From positions 62,001 through 126,000 of the forward strand of contig NZ_JAUFQV010000028.1 of the NCBI RefSeq assembly GCF_030409945.1: a DNA stretch of 64,000 bases, read 5' to 3'. The DNA is from Vibrio tapetis subsp. quintayensis (GTDB lineage: Bacteria; Pseudomonadota; Gammaproteobacteria; Enterobacterales; Vibrionaceae). Of the stretch, positions 9,383-17,514 are shown piece after piece; within the stretch, counting starts at the first letter, position 1, and every line of letters starts with the position of its first letter. The position numbers and the translations under genes were made by a program. The notes under the pieces are model-generated. The model saw nothing but the letters and a program-made list of their open reading frames with translations. It had not been told where the DNA came from and made no database searches.

Positions 9383-10276
9383 TTGAATATCACCATTGTT
9401 GGCCCTGGTGCCATTGGCTCTCTTTGGGCATACAAACTGCAACAAGCTGAGCATAATATCGCTCTGTGGCAGCGAAAAAAGGTAATTTCCACTTATTCCC
9501 TTCAATTCGATAACGAAGAAACCATCACTTTACCTAGCAACGATGCTGAGTTTTTGGCTAATAGCGATCTGGTACTAGTCACCGTAAAAGCTTGGCAGGT
9601 AGAAAGCGCGGTTACCCCATTACTCGCTCACATCCACCCCGATACTATCTTGTTATTCATGCACAACGGTATGGGTGCGCTAGATGAGTTAGAAGAAACG
9701 CTTTCAAACTGGCCAGTCTTAATTGCCACTACCACACAAGCCGCCTTCAAACCAAGTAAGCATCAAGTAAACCATACTGGCATGGGAGCCACTCAGATCG
9801 GAGCATGGAACAAGAAGGGTCAACAATGTGCTTTTGTTGCCGATGTTTTTAATCACGCGCTATCACAAACAAGTTGGAACTCTCATATTATCGATGCACT
9901 CTGGCAAAAGCTCGCCATAAATTGTGCTATCAACCCGCTCACCGCACTCAATCAGTGTAAAAACGGTGCTCTGGCTAACGACCGTTATAGCGAACAAATC
10001 AACACTATCATTAATGAGCTGACTCAAGTCATGCAACAGCAACAGGTTGAATTGGATACAGAGACGTTGAAACAAACTGTTTATAATGTCATTGGAGCAA
10101 CGGCTGAAAATTACTCCTCCATGCAGCAAGATATACAGCACCAGCGTGTGTCAGAGATAGACTTCATTACTGGCTATGTGGTCAAATGCGCGCAACAACA
10201 TCAACTTTCTGTTCCTGCTAATAAGCAACTGCTTGAGAGTATTAAACAAATCGAACAATCTTGGAGCCAACGATGA
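9383..10276 (+). CDS. panE: 2-dehydropantoate 2-reductase (ketopantoate reductase)
   Basis: Reduces ketopantoate to pantoate with NADPH in pantothenate/CoA synthesis. 297 residues: N-terminal Rossmann domain with GPGAIGS (7-13), the KAWQ segment (about 69-72) carrying the family's essential Lys, and a C-terminal helical domain with LWQKLAINCAINPLTAL (about 174-190), the classic PanE signature. The start is a TTG at 9383 preceded by TAGGTAAA; no ATG fits. Two palindromes sit just upstream (ACGCTAGCGT at 9337-9346 and TATGCT-TTT-AGCATA at 9347-9361). It overlaps yajL by ATGA, as an operon with yajL and csdA. Confidence 0.92.
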   Translation: MNITIVGPGAIGSLWAYKLQQAEHNIALWQRKKVISTYSLQFDNEETITLPSNDAEFLANSDLVLVTVKAWQVESAVTPLLAHIHPDTILLFMHNGMGALDELEETLSNWPVLIATTTQAAFKPSKHQVNHTGMGATQIGAWNKKGQQCAFVADVFNHALSQTSWNSHIIDALWQKLAINCAINPLTALNQCKNGALANDRYSEQINTIINELTQVMQQQQVELDTETLKQTVYNVIGATAENYSSMQQDIQHQRVSEIDFITGYVVKCAQQHQLSVPANKQLLESIKQIEQSWSQR

Positions 10277-10869
10277 GTCATAAAATATTAGTCCCTATTG
10301 CCGAAGGCAGCGAAGAGATGGAAGCGGTCACCATCATTGATATTATGGTTCGTGCAGGCTACGAAGTTACCGTCGCAAGTGCCGATCCTGAGGGTAAGCT
10401 GACGATGAAAGCTTCTCGTGGGGTAACGCTCACTGCAGATTGCCGTTTAATCGATATCGCCGATCAAGAATTTGATGCCATCTTATTGCCTGGTGGCGTT
10501 GGTGGCTCTGAAGCTTTTCGCGACAGCACTGTGCTCATAGAGATGATTAAACAGCATATGTATGAAAGCCGCTTGATGGGCGCAATATGCGCTGCTCCTG
10601 CTTTGGTTCTGCAACATAATCAGCTATACACCAAAGCCTTAATGACTTGCCATCCAGCCTTTCAAGAGCAAATCCCAGAAGAACTAAGGCGTGTTAAGCG
10701 CGTGGTTTATGACATTACTCATAACCTAATGACAAGCCAAGGGCCGGGAACCGCTTTGGAGTTCGCCATGGAGATCGTCATCCAATTATCTGGTAAACCA
10801 CATGCGTGGAGCATTGCCGAACCTATGGTCACTCAACCCACACTTCACTACCATGAGATGGGTAAATAG
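10273..10869 (+). CDS. yajL: YajL, DJ-1/PfpI family protein
   Basis: A 198-residue member of the DJ-1/PfpI superfamily, orthologous to E. coli YajL (ThiJ), implicated in protein protection under oxidative stress and deglycase activity. The nucleophile elbow AICAAP puts the conserved cysteine at Cys106, the same number as in YajL and human DJ-1; the partner Glu is in EGSEEMEA. The start is the ATG at 10273 overlapping the panE stop (ATGA). The panE-yajL pairing is the same as in E. coli. The gene abuts csdA. Confidence 0.93.
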   Translation: MSHKILVPIAEGSEEMEAVTIIDIMVRAGYEVTVASADPEGKLTMKASRGVTLTADCRLIDIADQEFDAILLPGGVGGSEAFRDSTVLIEMIKQHMYESRLMGAICAAPALVLQHNQLYTKALMTCHPAFQEQIPEELRRVKRVVYDITHNLMTSQGPGTALEFAMEIVIQLSGKPHAWSIAEPMVTQPTLHYHEMGK

Positions 10870-12078
10870 ATGCACATCGACGATATCCGCAAACAATTCC
10901 CGGCCTTACAACAAAACATCGCAGGGGAGTCTCTGGTTTACCTTGATAGCGCCGCTACCACTCAAAAACCCCAAGTGGTGATTGATGCGATCAGCCATTA
11001 TTACAGTCAACAAAATGCCAATGTGCATCGCGGTAGCCATAGCTTAACTGCCAATGCGACCTTTCAATTTGAAGCGGCGCGTGAGTGTGTAAAAGACTTT
11101 ATTGGCGCTGCTAGCAGTAAAGAGATCATTTGGACGCGAGGCGCAACCGAAGCATTAAACCTCATCGCCCAAACTTATGCCCGAGATACGCTACAGGCTG
11201 GTGATGAGATATTAGTCGGTGAAATGGAACACCACGCCAACATTGTGCCCTGGCAAATCGTTGCGCAGCAAACTGGCGCTAAAGTCATCAAGATCCCCAT
11301 GACCGATAACGGTGAACTAGACCTAGATGCCTTCTCCGTATTACTTAATCACAAAACAAAACTGGTTGCTGTCGCCCACATTACGAATGTCACAGGTTAC
11401 CGCCAACCGATTGAAACCATCATAGAGCGCAGTCACAACGCTGGCGCTGTCGTGGTCGTCGATGGAGCGCAAGGCATTGTGCATGAGCACGTTGATGTTA
11501 AAACGCTAGATGCCGATTTCTATGTATTTTCCGGGCACAAGCTATATGCTCCTACCGGAATCGGCGTGCTATACGGAAAACTCGCACTGCTAGAAGCGAT
11601 GCCACCATGGCACGGTGGTGGAAAGATGGTAGAAAAAGTCAGCTTTGACGGGACGACCTTTTCTGATTTACCTGGAAAATTTGAAGCTGGTACGCCAAAT
11701 GTGGCTGGTGCGATTGCCCTTGCAACCGCTATCAATTGGTATCAAGGCTTAGATTCGAAAGTTATTGAATCGCACATTCACGCTTTGGTTGAAGCGACTG
11801 CAAGCGCCCTAAGTAAAATGGATGACCTTACCTTGGTTCACCCGCAAGCTTCAGGTAGTGTGCTTACTTTTGTTGTTGATGGGGTTCATCATCAAGACAT
11901 CGCCACCTTGTTAGACAAACAGGGCATCGCTGTACGCTCTGGTCACCATTGTGCCCACCCATTAATGGATGCTTTAGGGGTTTCAGGTACCGTTCGCGTT
12001 TCGTTTGGGGTTTATAACACGATGGAAGATGTTGAGCGCTTAATTAGCGCGATGGAAAAGGCATTGGATATGTTGTGA
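10870..12078 (+). CDS. csdA: Cysteine desulfurase CsdA (SufS-type)
   Basis: PLP enzyme that takes sulfur from cysteine and passes it as persulfide to CsdE. 402 residues, class V aminotransferase fold. PLP lysine at Lys224 in SGHKLYAPTG; catalytic Cys361 in RSGHHCAHPLMD; EMEHHANIVPW is the group II signature. The sequence alone does not separate CsdA from SufS, but the nearby csdE and tcdA genes support CsdA. It starts immediately after the yajL stop. No clear terminator follows; a copy of the intergenic repeat does. Confidence 0.92.
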   Translation: MHIDDIRKQFPALQQNIAGESLVYLDSAATTQKPQVVIDAISHYYSQQNANVHRGSHSLTANATFQFEAARECVKDFIGAASSKEIIWTRGATEALNLIAQTYARDTLQAGDEILVGEMEHHANIVPWQIVAQQTGAKVIKIPMTDNGELDLDAFSVLLNHKTKLVAVAHITNVTGYRQPIETIIERSHNAGAVVVVDGAQGIVHEHVDVKTLDADFYVFSGHKLYAPTGIGVLYGKLALLEAMPPWHGGGKMVEKVSFDGTTFSDLPGKFEAGTPNVAGAIALATAINWYQGLDSKVIESHIHALVEATASALSKMDDLTLVHPQASGSVLTFVVDGVHHQDIATLLDKQGIAVRSGHHCAHPLMDALGVSGTVRVSFGVYNTMEDVERLISAMEKALDML

Positions 12079-12080
12079 TG

Positions 12081-12112
12081 AAGTGCTAAAGGCTAAGTAC
12101 TAAAAGCTAAGT
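12081..12112 (+). repeat. Dispersed intergenic repeat, copy A (after csdA)
   Basis: A short copy of a repeat built from AAGTGCTAAAAGC-like phrases, starting 3 bases after csdA: AAGTGCTAAA-GGCTAAGTAC-TAAAAGCTAAGT. The 19 bases 12080-12098 match the reverse complement of 12779-12797 at 18 of 19 positions, so csdE sits between inverted copies. A TAGGCCTTAGGG tail at 12121-12132 recurs in copy E. Confidence 0.8.
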
Positions 12113-12207
12113 GTGTCCGGTAGGCCTTAGGGCTGCTAGGAAAAGATGAAATAGAAGCAAGAATAAGGAAGAAGGTGATTGTTGATGTTCTTCTTCCTGT
12201 TTGCTAA

Positions 12208-12639
12208 CTAGCGGGCAGCTTGCACTTTGATTTGTTCTACGATGGCTTTTAAGCCGTTGCCTCTAGACGGGCTCAAGTGTTCAATTAGGCCTGTTTTTTG
12301 AAAATAACTGTCGATATCAAATTGAGCAATTTCAATACTCGTTTTGCCATGATATGCAGCTAAAACCAGCGTTATCAAGCCTCGCACTATTCGTGCATCT
12401 GAGTCTGCGCAAAAGTACCAACGACCTTCTACTTGCTTGCTTACAAGCCACACTTGGCTTTCACAACCCGCTACCGTTACTTGTTCTGATTTAAATTCAT
12501 CAGGCATGGTTGGCAGCTTCTTCCCCCATTGAATCACTTGGCGATATCGGTCTTCCCAGCTAGTAAAATTTTGCATGGTACTTTCGATATCTTGAGCAGT
12601 AACATCACTACCAAAAGGCGATTGAGGAAATTCAGACAT
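12208..12639 (-). CDS. csdE: CsdE, sulfur acceptor (SufE family)
   Basis: Accepts persulfide sulfur from CsdA and enhances its activity. 143 residues, SufE fold; the acceptor cysteine is Cys59 in VAGCESQVWL. C-terminal LSPSRGNGLKAIV is the SufE/CsdE signature. Oddly, it is on the strand opposite csdA and convergent with it, whereas I recall csdA-csdE as one operon in E. coli. Inverted copies of an intergenic repeat flank it (12081-12112 and 12736-12822), suggesting a local inversion. A weak stem, AGGAAGAAG / CTTCTTCCT at 12166-12198, lies beyond its 3' end. Confidence 0.92.
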   Translation of the reverse strand: MSEFPQSPFGSDVTAQDIESTMQNFTSWEDRYRQVIQWGKKLPTMPDEFKSEQVTVAGCESQVWLVSKQVEGRWYFCADSDARIVRGLITLVLAAYHGKTSIEIAQFDIDSYFQKTGLIEHLSPSRGNGLKAIVEQIKVQAAR

Positions 12640-12735
12640 GAGACTTTACTTTTAACCATTGAAATTGACACAATTATATCACTAAAGCCAGTAAGACAAA
12701 GGCACAAACCAACCTAAGTTAAACTCCTACCTTCC

Positions 12736-12822
12736 CCCCAAGCTCATCCCTCTTCGCCTTTAGCCTTTGGCCTTAAAAACTTAGCTTTTAGCACTTCGCT
12801 TTTAGAACTTAGCTTTTCGTAC
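12736..12822 (-). repeat. Dispersed intergenic repeat, copy B (tcdA 3' side)
   Basis: On the minus strand this reads as repeated AAGTGCTAAAAGC / AAGCTAAGTTC phrases ending in GAGCTTGGGG (12736-12745). It shares an exact 22-base match with copy C: 12784-12805 on the minus strand equals 31253-31274 on the plus strand. It runs up to the tcdA stop codon at 12823 and lies opposite in orientation to copy A. Confidence 0.85.
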
Positions 12823-13641
12823 CTAGCTCTTAACCTTCATCCCACGCTCGATCAGCTTTTCGACCACACGTGAAACAGCGACAAAACCAAACGTGGCCGT
12901 CACTACCGTAGCCGCGCCAAACCCACTGGCACAATCCATACGTTTTGGGCCTTCAGCCGTCGACTTCATGCCGCAAACCGAGCCATCGGCTTGAGGGTAC
13001 TTCAGTTGTTCCGTTGAGAACACACAATCAATACCGAATTTACGCTGTGGATTTTTGCTAAAATTATGAAAACGGCGCAAAGTATCTTTGATTTTTTTTG
13101 CCAGTGGATCTTGGATAGTTTTAGATAAATCGGCCACTTTGATCTGAGTAGGGTCGACTTGTCCACCAGCCCCACCGGTCGTCACGACTTTGATTTTATT
13201 ACTCTTACAGAAAGCCAAGAGCGCCGCTTTTGCTTTTACGCTATCAATCGCATCCAGTACATAATCAAACTCTTTGCTGATGTACTCTTGTAGGTTATCT
13301 GGCCCGATAAAATCGTCAATGAGATTGATTTTACATTCAGGATTAATCAACTTCACACGTTCTGCCATCACTTCGATTTTACTCTGACCCACTGTGCCGC
13401 TCATCGCGTGAATTTGACGGTTAATGTTCGTCACACAAACATCATCCATGTCGATCAGAGTCAACTCACCTACGCCCGTTCTAGCGAGGGCTTCTACTGC
13501 CCACGAACCTACACCACCTATACCAACAACACATACATGGCTAGCACGTAAGATATCGACCTCACTGTAGCCATAAAGGCGACGAGTACCGCCAAAGCGT
13601 TGGTCATATTGTTCAGAAGCAGGTGTGTTTAATTCACGCAT
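12823..13641 (-). CDS. tcdA: tRNA threonylcarbamoyladenosine dehydratase TcdA (CsdL)
   Basis: ATP-dependent enzyme that cyclises t6A37 to ct6A in tRNAs decoding ANN codons; it depends on the CsdA-CsdE sulfur relay in E. coli. 272 residues of the ThiF/MoeB/E1 superfamily: nucleotide-binding GIGGVGS (40-46), the NINRQIHA segment (about 87-94), DAIDSVKAK (about 131-139). The start at 13641 is the only sensible ATG, preceded by AAGAG. It follows mltA with an 86-base gap that carries a terminator hairpin, so the two may be separate units. Its 3' end touches repeat copy B. Confidence 0.95.
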   Translation of the reverse strand: MRELNTPASEQYDQRFGGTRRLYGYSEVDILRASHVCVVGIGGVGSWAVEALARTGVGELTLIDMDDVCVTNINRQIHAMSGTVGQSKIEVMAERVKLINPECKINLIDDFIGPDNLQEYISKEFDYVLDAIDSVKAKAALLAFCKSNKIKVVTTGGAGGQVDPTQIKVADLSKTIQDPLAKKIKDTLRRFHNFSKNPQRKFGIDCVFSTEQLKYPQADGSVCGMKSTAEGPKRMDCASGFGAATVVTATFGFVAVSRVVEKLIERGMKVKS

Positions 13642-13674
13642 AAAAAACTCTTACGTTGAGGTAGGTAAAAAGAC

Positions 13675-13701
13675 AAAGAGTGCGTTTTATACGCACTCTT
13701 T
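13675..13701 (-). terminator. Terminator hairpin after mltA
   Basis: An 11-bp perfect stem AAAGAGTGCGT / ACGCACTCTTT with loop TTTAT (plus strand). Read on the minus strand it is followed by GTCTTTTT, so it terminates mltA transcription before tcdA. Confidence 0.8.
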
Positions 13702-13727
13702 AAAGGTAATACAAGTTGAGATTAAAC

Positions 13728-14831
13728 CTAATTGGACTTTTCTGGCGGCATCGCCCATGGCGCTTGAGTTGGAGAGCTTTGCAGCCCTAACTTCCATACC
13801 CGACCAAAATGTTTATAGTGACCCGCTTGCGTTCCCGCGAGGCTGCCAATGCCGTGATATAAGTCTAAGTGGTTTTGCTTAACAGCGCCGCCAGTATCTA
13901 ACACAATCAAGATGCGTAATTCATGAGCGCCGCTCCACGTTCCATCCGCATTCAGCAATGGCACTTCTGCAAGAATTGGGGTTCCCATTGGAAATAAACT
14001 GCGATCGCCCGCAACAGAAGCCATTGGCATTAGCGGAATTCCCGCACTGCCCGTTACTGGCGCAGCATCTCTTGGTTCAAAGAAAACATAAGATGTGTTT
14101 TGCTCTAGCACTTCTCTTACGGTTGCTTCATCTTGCTGCAACACCCAATCTTTAATGGCTTTCAGCGACATTTTTTCACGAGGAACTAAGTCTCGCTCAA
14201 TCAAAACTTTACCGATGCTAACGTAAGCATGACCATTTTTACCACCGTAGGCAAAATACTCTAACGTGTCATCATCACCAAAGTGTACAAAGCCACTGCC
14301 CTGCACTTCCATAATAAATGGGTCGATCATATTCGCAGCGTAGCCGAGTTCTAAATCTTGACCTTGCAGCGCACCTTGGTTGATTTCGGCACGTGTTGGG
14401 CACTGCTCGCCACAATCGGGTTTGCGGTAAACCGGGTATCGATATTCGTTATCCGCTTCATGACGCAACTCAATCACCGGAGAAAAGTAGCCAGTAAACA
14501 GAACGTTGCCTTTTTTATCTCCCCCCCCTAACTGGGCCATTTGAATGCCATAGTTAGCCAGCTCGCTCGGTTCACCACTTTGCAAACTCCACGCTTCTAG
14601 TTGTTCATAAAGAGGTTGATAGAGTTTGGCCATGGATGGAGAAAGAGTGACGACTTGCTCAGCTTGGTTTGAAAAAGCCGTGTAATTACGTGGCACATTC
14701 GACTCAATCGATTCGACTTGATTTAGGTTAGACGTAAACTCGCCACTTTGATATTGCTGACCACGTTCAGTTGGCCCAGCACAACCAGCAAGGGCAAGCA
14801 CCGCCCCGATACAATACAGTTTTTTGAACAC
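13728..14831 (-). CDS. mltA: Membrane-bound lytic murein transglycosylase A
   Basis: Outer-membrane lipoprotein that cleaves peptidoglycan to 1,6-anhydromuropeptides, the substrates later imported by AmpG. 367 residues: signal MFKKLYCIGAVLALAGC with lipobox LAGC (Cys17); the MltA domain follows from about residue 100, with FTGYFSP, VQGSGFVHFGD, GKNGHAYVSIGKVLI and the conserved LDTGGAVKQNHLDLYHG, whose Asp312/Asp323 include the catalytic acid. A run of eight G (8 C on the plus strand, 14521-14528) encodes Gly102-Gly104, upstream of the catalytic domain, and could be prone to slippage. tcdA-mltA order is as in E. coli. Confidence 0.96.
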   Translation of the reverse strand: MFKKLYCIGAVLALAGCAGPTERGQQYQSGEFTSNLNQVESIESNVPRNYTAFSNQAEQVVTLSPSMAKLYQPLYEQLEAWSLQSGEPSELANYGIQMAQLGGGDKKGNVLFTGYFSPVIELRHEADNEYRYPVYRKPDCGEQCPTRAEINQGALQGQDLELGYAANMIDPFIMEVQGSGFVHFGDDDTLEYFAYGGKNGHAYVSIGKVLIERDLVPREKMSLKAIKDWVLQQDEATVREVLEQNTSYVFFEPRDAAPVTGSAGIPLMPMASVAGDRSLFPMGTPILAEVPLLNADGTWSGAHELRILIVLDTGGAVKQNHLDLYHGIGSLAGTQAGHYKHFGRVWKLGLQSSPTQAPWAMPPEKSN

Positions 14832-14970
14832 AGAAGAAGCATCCCTTTATAATGATAAAAGTAGGATGACAAAGTATTCAACTCGAAGCAACACAAGGAT
14901 TGTAAAGATTTTAGTTCGTTCAGAATCCAAACAACTTTGGACTCATTTCAGTCATTTAGACCCGCATTAT

Positions 14971-15435
14971 TTATCGGAATAGCTCATTTGTTCCTGGTAG
15001 CGGGGGAGGAGGGGTGGTATTGAGGAATACGGACTCATAATGCGCTGGAGACACACGTTTAAGTTGGGTCATCGCTGAGTTTCTCACTTCAAATCGATGA
15101 TGCTCTGCGCCCAAATCAAACTCCAAACGCACACCATCAAACGTGAATTGAGTGGTGACCTGTCGTCCATCAATGAATATCCCATTTTTTTTAACGACAA
15201 AGCTATCTGCAGCATAGTCCGCGACGTTTTGCTCTACCCAGGTGCCAAATATTTGTTGTCGATAGAGTTTGGTCACTTTCTGATGATCAACGAAACTTTT
15301 TACTCCGCCATAACCCAAACCAATCACAATCACACTGAGCAACACCCAAACCCTTGCGTAATGATGCAACGGTTTTTTGCCACGGTTATTCGATTCTGTC
15401 TTTTTATAGTTAGCCATGATTATGGATGGTTTCAT
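14971..15435 (-). CDS. Uncharacterised single-pass membrane protein (DUF2850-like)
   Basis: 154 residues: a basic N-terminus with KKPLHHYAR, one hydrophobic segment (about residues 29-47, VWVLLSVIVIGLGYGG), then a soluble domain with FGTWVEQNVADYAADSFVV and IDGRQVTTQF. I recall a Vibrio family of this shape annotated DUF2850; that is from memory. The function is unknown. The ATG at 15435 has a TGGA site 6 bases upstream; the next Met (15417) has none. It is divergent from argA, and the ArgR-like boxes lie between the two genes. Confidence 0.72.
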   Translation of the reverse strand: MKPSIIMANYKKTESNNRGKKPLHHYARVWVLLSVIVIGLGYGGVKSFVDHQKVTKLYRQQIFGTWVEQNVADYAADSFVVKKNGIFIDGRQVTTQFTFDGVRLEFDLGAEHHRFEVRNSAMTQLKRVSPAHYESVFLNTTPPPPLPGTNELFR

Positions 15436-15525
15436 TGTGATTCCATTAAGGTTAATTCAACATTGCTGATAATGGTATTAATTTAGAAAATAAGCGTCTA
15501 ACGAACCGTTAAAACCTTGCATTAA

Positions 15526-15564
15526 AGTGAATTAATAGTCATTATTAAAACATAAATAATCAAG
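15526..15564. promoter_or_regulatory. Tandem ArgR-box-like operator over the argA promoter
   Basis: 15526-15543 reads AGTGAATTAATAGTCATT, matching the ARG box WNTGAATWWWWATTCANW at all but one core position. A second, weaker box at 15547-15564 follows at exactly the 3-bp spacing typical of paired ARG boxes. A possible promoter, TTGCAT (15517-15522), 17 bases, CATTAT (15540-15545), overlaps it. Repression of argA by arginine/ArgR is the inference. Confidence 0.65.
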
Positions 15565-15577
15565 GATGTGCACTGTA

Positions 15578-16906
15578 GTGAAATTGAGAAGCACCGCATT
15601 AGTTAAAGGGTTTAGACAATCCACTCCCTATGTTACCGCTCACCGTGGGAAAACCATGGTGATCATGCTGGGGGGCGAAGCTTATCAAGACAACAACTTT
15701 AGCAACATAATCAATGATATTGCCCTACTTCACAGCTTGGGTGTAAAAATTGTTCTGGTTCATGGAGCAAGGCCACAAATTAACCAAAGACTTGAGCAGC
15801 AAGGGCTAACAACCCCTTACCACAAAGGTATTCGTGTCACCGATGCCAACGCACTCAACCTAGTTATGCAGTCAGCAGGGCAGCTGCAACTCGACATAAC
15901 CGCCAAGTTGTCCATGAGCTTAAACAATACCCCAATGGCAGGCACTCAGCTTACTGTAGTCAGCGGTAATTTCGTCGTAGCGCAGCCAATTGGGGTCGAT
16001 GATGGTATCGATTATTGTCACAGTGGCCGCATTCGACGCATTGATACTCAAGCAATTGATCGTATTTTAGAACAAGGATCAATTGTACTGATCGGCCCTA
16101 TCGGGAGCTCTGTCACCGGTGAAAGTTTCAATTTGCTCTCAGAAGAAGTGGCAACACAAGTCGCGATCAGATTGAATGCAGACAAACTCATCGGCTTCAG
16201 CTCTGAGCAAGGGGTGCTGGATAAAAACGGTCAAGTGATTGCCGAACTCTTTCCTACTGAAGCAAAATCGATTCTGGATCAACTTGAAACCAACGAACAA
16301 AAGCAAGGATCAGGCTCTATTCGCTTCTTGCGCGGGTCAATTAATGCCTGCCGCGCAGGCGTACCGCGAAGCCACCTGATCAGTTACAAAATAGATGGGG
16401 CTTTAATCCAAGAGTTGTTCTCTATCGACGGTATCGGTACCCAAGTTGTTATGGCCAGTGCCGAGCAGGTAAGAGAGGCAGACATTGATGACATCGGTGG
16501 TATCGTCGACTTAATTGAGCCACTGGAAACGCAAGGAATACTCGTTCGTCGCTCTCGTGAACAACTAGAGCAAGAGATCCATCAATTCACCATCATTGAA
16601 AAAGACGGCATGATCATTGGCTGCGCAGCGCTTTACCCTTATGAAAGTGAAAAGAAAGCGGAAATGGCCTGCGTTGCGATTCACCCTGATTATCGCGATG
16701 GTAATCGTGGCGTGCATTTGCTTAAACACATCCATTTAAGAGCAAAGAAACTGCAACTCGAACATCTATTTGTTTTGACAACTCGAAGTTTGCATTGGTT
16801 TAGGGAGCAAGGCTTCGTTGAAGTCGATGTGTCTGCGCTGCCGACTGAAAAACAAGGACTCTATAATTATCAGCGTCGTTCCAAGATTCTGCAGCTAACT
16901 GTTTAG
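15578..16906 (+). CDS. argA: N-acetylglutamate synthase ArgA
   Basis: First enzyme of arginine synthesis: acetylates glutamate with acetyl-CoA. 442 residues in two domains: an amino-acid-kinase domain (about 1-285, with [23 protein letters not shown] and the arginine-binding region) and a C-terminal GNAT domain (about 290-440, with [19 protein letters not shown]). I chose the GTG at 15578 ([14 protein letters not shown]), which matches the V. cholerae N-terminus and has AAGGA upstream; the ATG at 15566 sits on top of that ribosome site. ArgR-like boxes precede it. Confidence 0.95.
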   Translation: MKLRSTALVKGFRQSTPYVTAHRGKTMVIMLGGEAYQDNNFSNIINDIALLHSLGVKIVLVHGARPQINQRLEQQGLTTPYHKGIRVTDANALNLVMQSAGQLQLDITAKLSMSLNNTPMAGTQLTVVSGNFVVAQPIGVDDGIDYCHSGRIRRIDTQAIDRILEQGSIVLIGPIGSSVTGESFNLLSEEVATQVAIRLNADKLIGFSSEQGVLDKNGQVIAELFPTEAKSILDQLETNEQKQGSGSIRFLRGSINACRAGVPRSHLISYKIDGALIQELFSIDGIGTQVVMASAEQVREADIDDIGGIVDLIEPLETQGILVRRSREQLEQEIHQFTIIEKDGMIIGCAALYPYESEKKAEMACVAIHPDYRDGNRGVHLLKHIHLRAKKLQLEHLFVLTTRSLHWFREQGFVEVDVSALPTEKQGLYNYQRRSKILQLTV

Positions 16907-17021
16907 CTATCAGTCATAGATAGATGGATATAAATCAAGTTCCATAACACCTTGATATATCAGCACTTGCTTAAAAATTAACATTACTGACTCTAAATTG
17001 ACTGTTATTTAAGCATGTTGC

Positions 17022-17030
17022 TGGTACAAT
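17022..17030 (+). promoter_or_regulatory. Possible extended -10 promoter of the small gene at 17156
   Basis: TGG-TACAAT, a TGN extended -10 with a 5/6 hexamer. A TTGACT lies at 16998-17003 but the 21-base spacing is long. Downstream, before the gene, are a hairpin ACTCT-N8-AGAGT and a direct repeat TGCGAGCAT at 17125 and 17142. Confidence 0.4.
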
Positions 17031-17155
17031 CACGCCCTTCTCCAATTAGCGCCATCATAAATAATAGAGAAAAATTACCACATGGAGGTAATACACTCTT
17101 TAACATTAGAGTGAACGGCTAGGATGCGAGCATTCATCACTTGCGAGCATGATTC

Positions 17156-17416
17156 ATGAAAACTGTCATTTGCAACTCCGCCCAAAGCTTTTGGGACATG
17201 GCCGATAATCATTTCTTAGACGGCCAAGAAGTACACTGCGTATTCCCAGTGAACACCAGTATGAAACGTTTTATTTTGTCTTACCAAACACGCTGCAATA
17301 TTAAGAACATCTCGTTCTCGAGCATCTTTGAAGAAGACGGACCATCGCAAGGCCCCTTAAAGAAGCCAAGCATATTAGGTCGATTTAAATCACAAGAAAT
17401 TCAATTAGCTGACTAG
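17156..17416 (+). CDS. Small protein of unknown function between argA and recD
   Basis: 86 residues, soluble, mixed composition, with two cysteines near the N-terminus (Cys6, Cys28) and a basic, proline-containing tail (QGPLKKPSILGRFKS). I recognise no domain. The ATG is the first possible start because an in-frame TGA lies two codons upstream; the ribosome site is weak. I recall a small hypothetical gene at the same place in V. cholerae, which would favour a real gene. It is convergent with recD. Confidence 0.6.
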   Translation: MKTVICNSAQSFWDMADNHFLDGQEVHCVFPVNTSMKRFILSYQTRCNIKNISFSSIFEEDGPSQGPLKKPSILGRFKSQEIQLAD

Positions 17417-17483
17417 ATTCCATTAACCAACTAGTATCGTACCACGGACGGTCGTTCTTCCTCTCACATCCCTAATACTCATT

Positions 17484-17514
17484 AAAAATCAGGCGCTCTT
17501 TATCAATTAGAGCG
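17484..17514 (-). terminator. Terminator of the recB-recD unit
   Basis: On the minus strand CGCTCT-N9-AGAGCG, then CCTGATTTTT. The stem's 5' arm overlaps the recD stop codon. Confidence 0.65.

Noticed and set aside
12208..12639. csdE as an independent sufE of a full suf operon
   Set aside because: No sufA/B/C/D genes are nearby; csdA and tcdA are, which supports CsdE.
17082..17114. A 10-codon frame (ATG GAG GTA ...) upstream of the small gene
   Set aside because: Too short, no ribosome site, and no reason to expect a leader peptide there.
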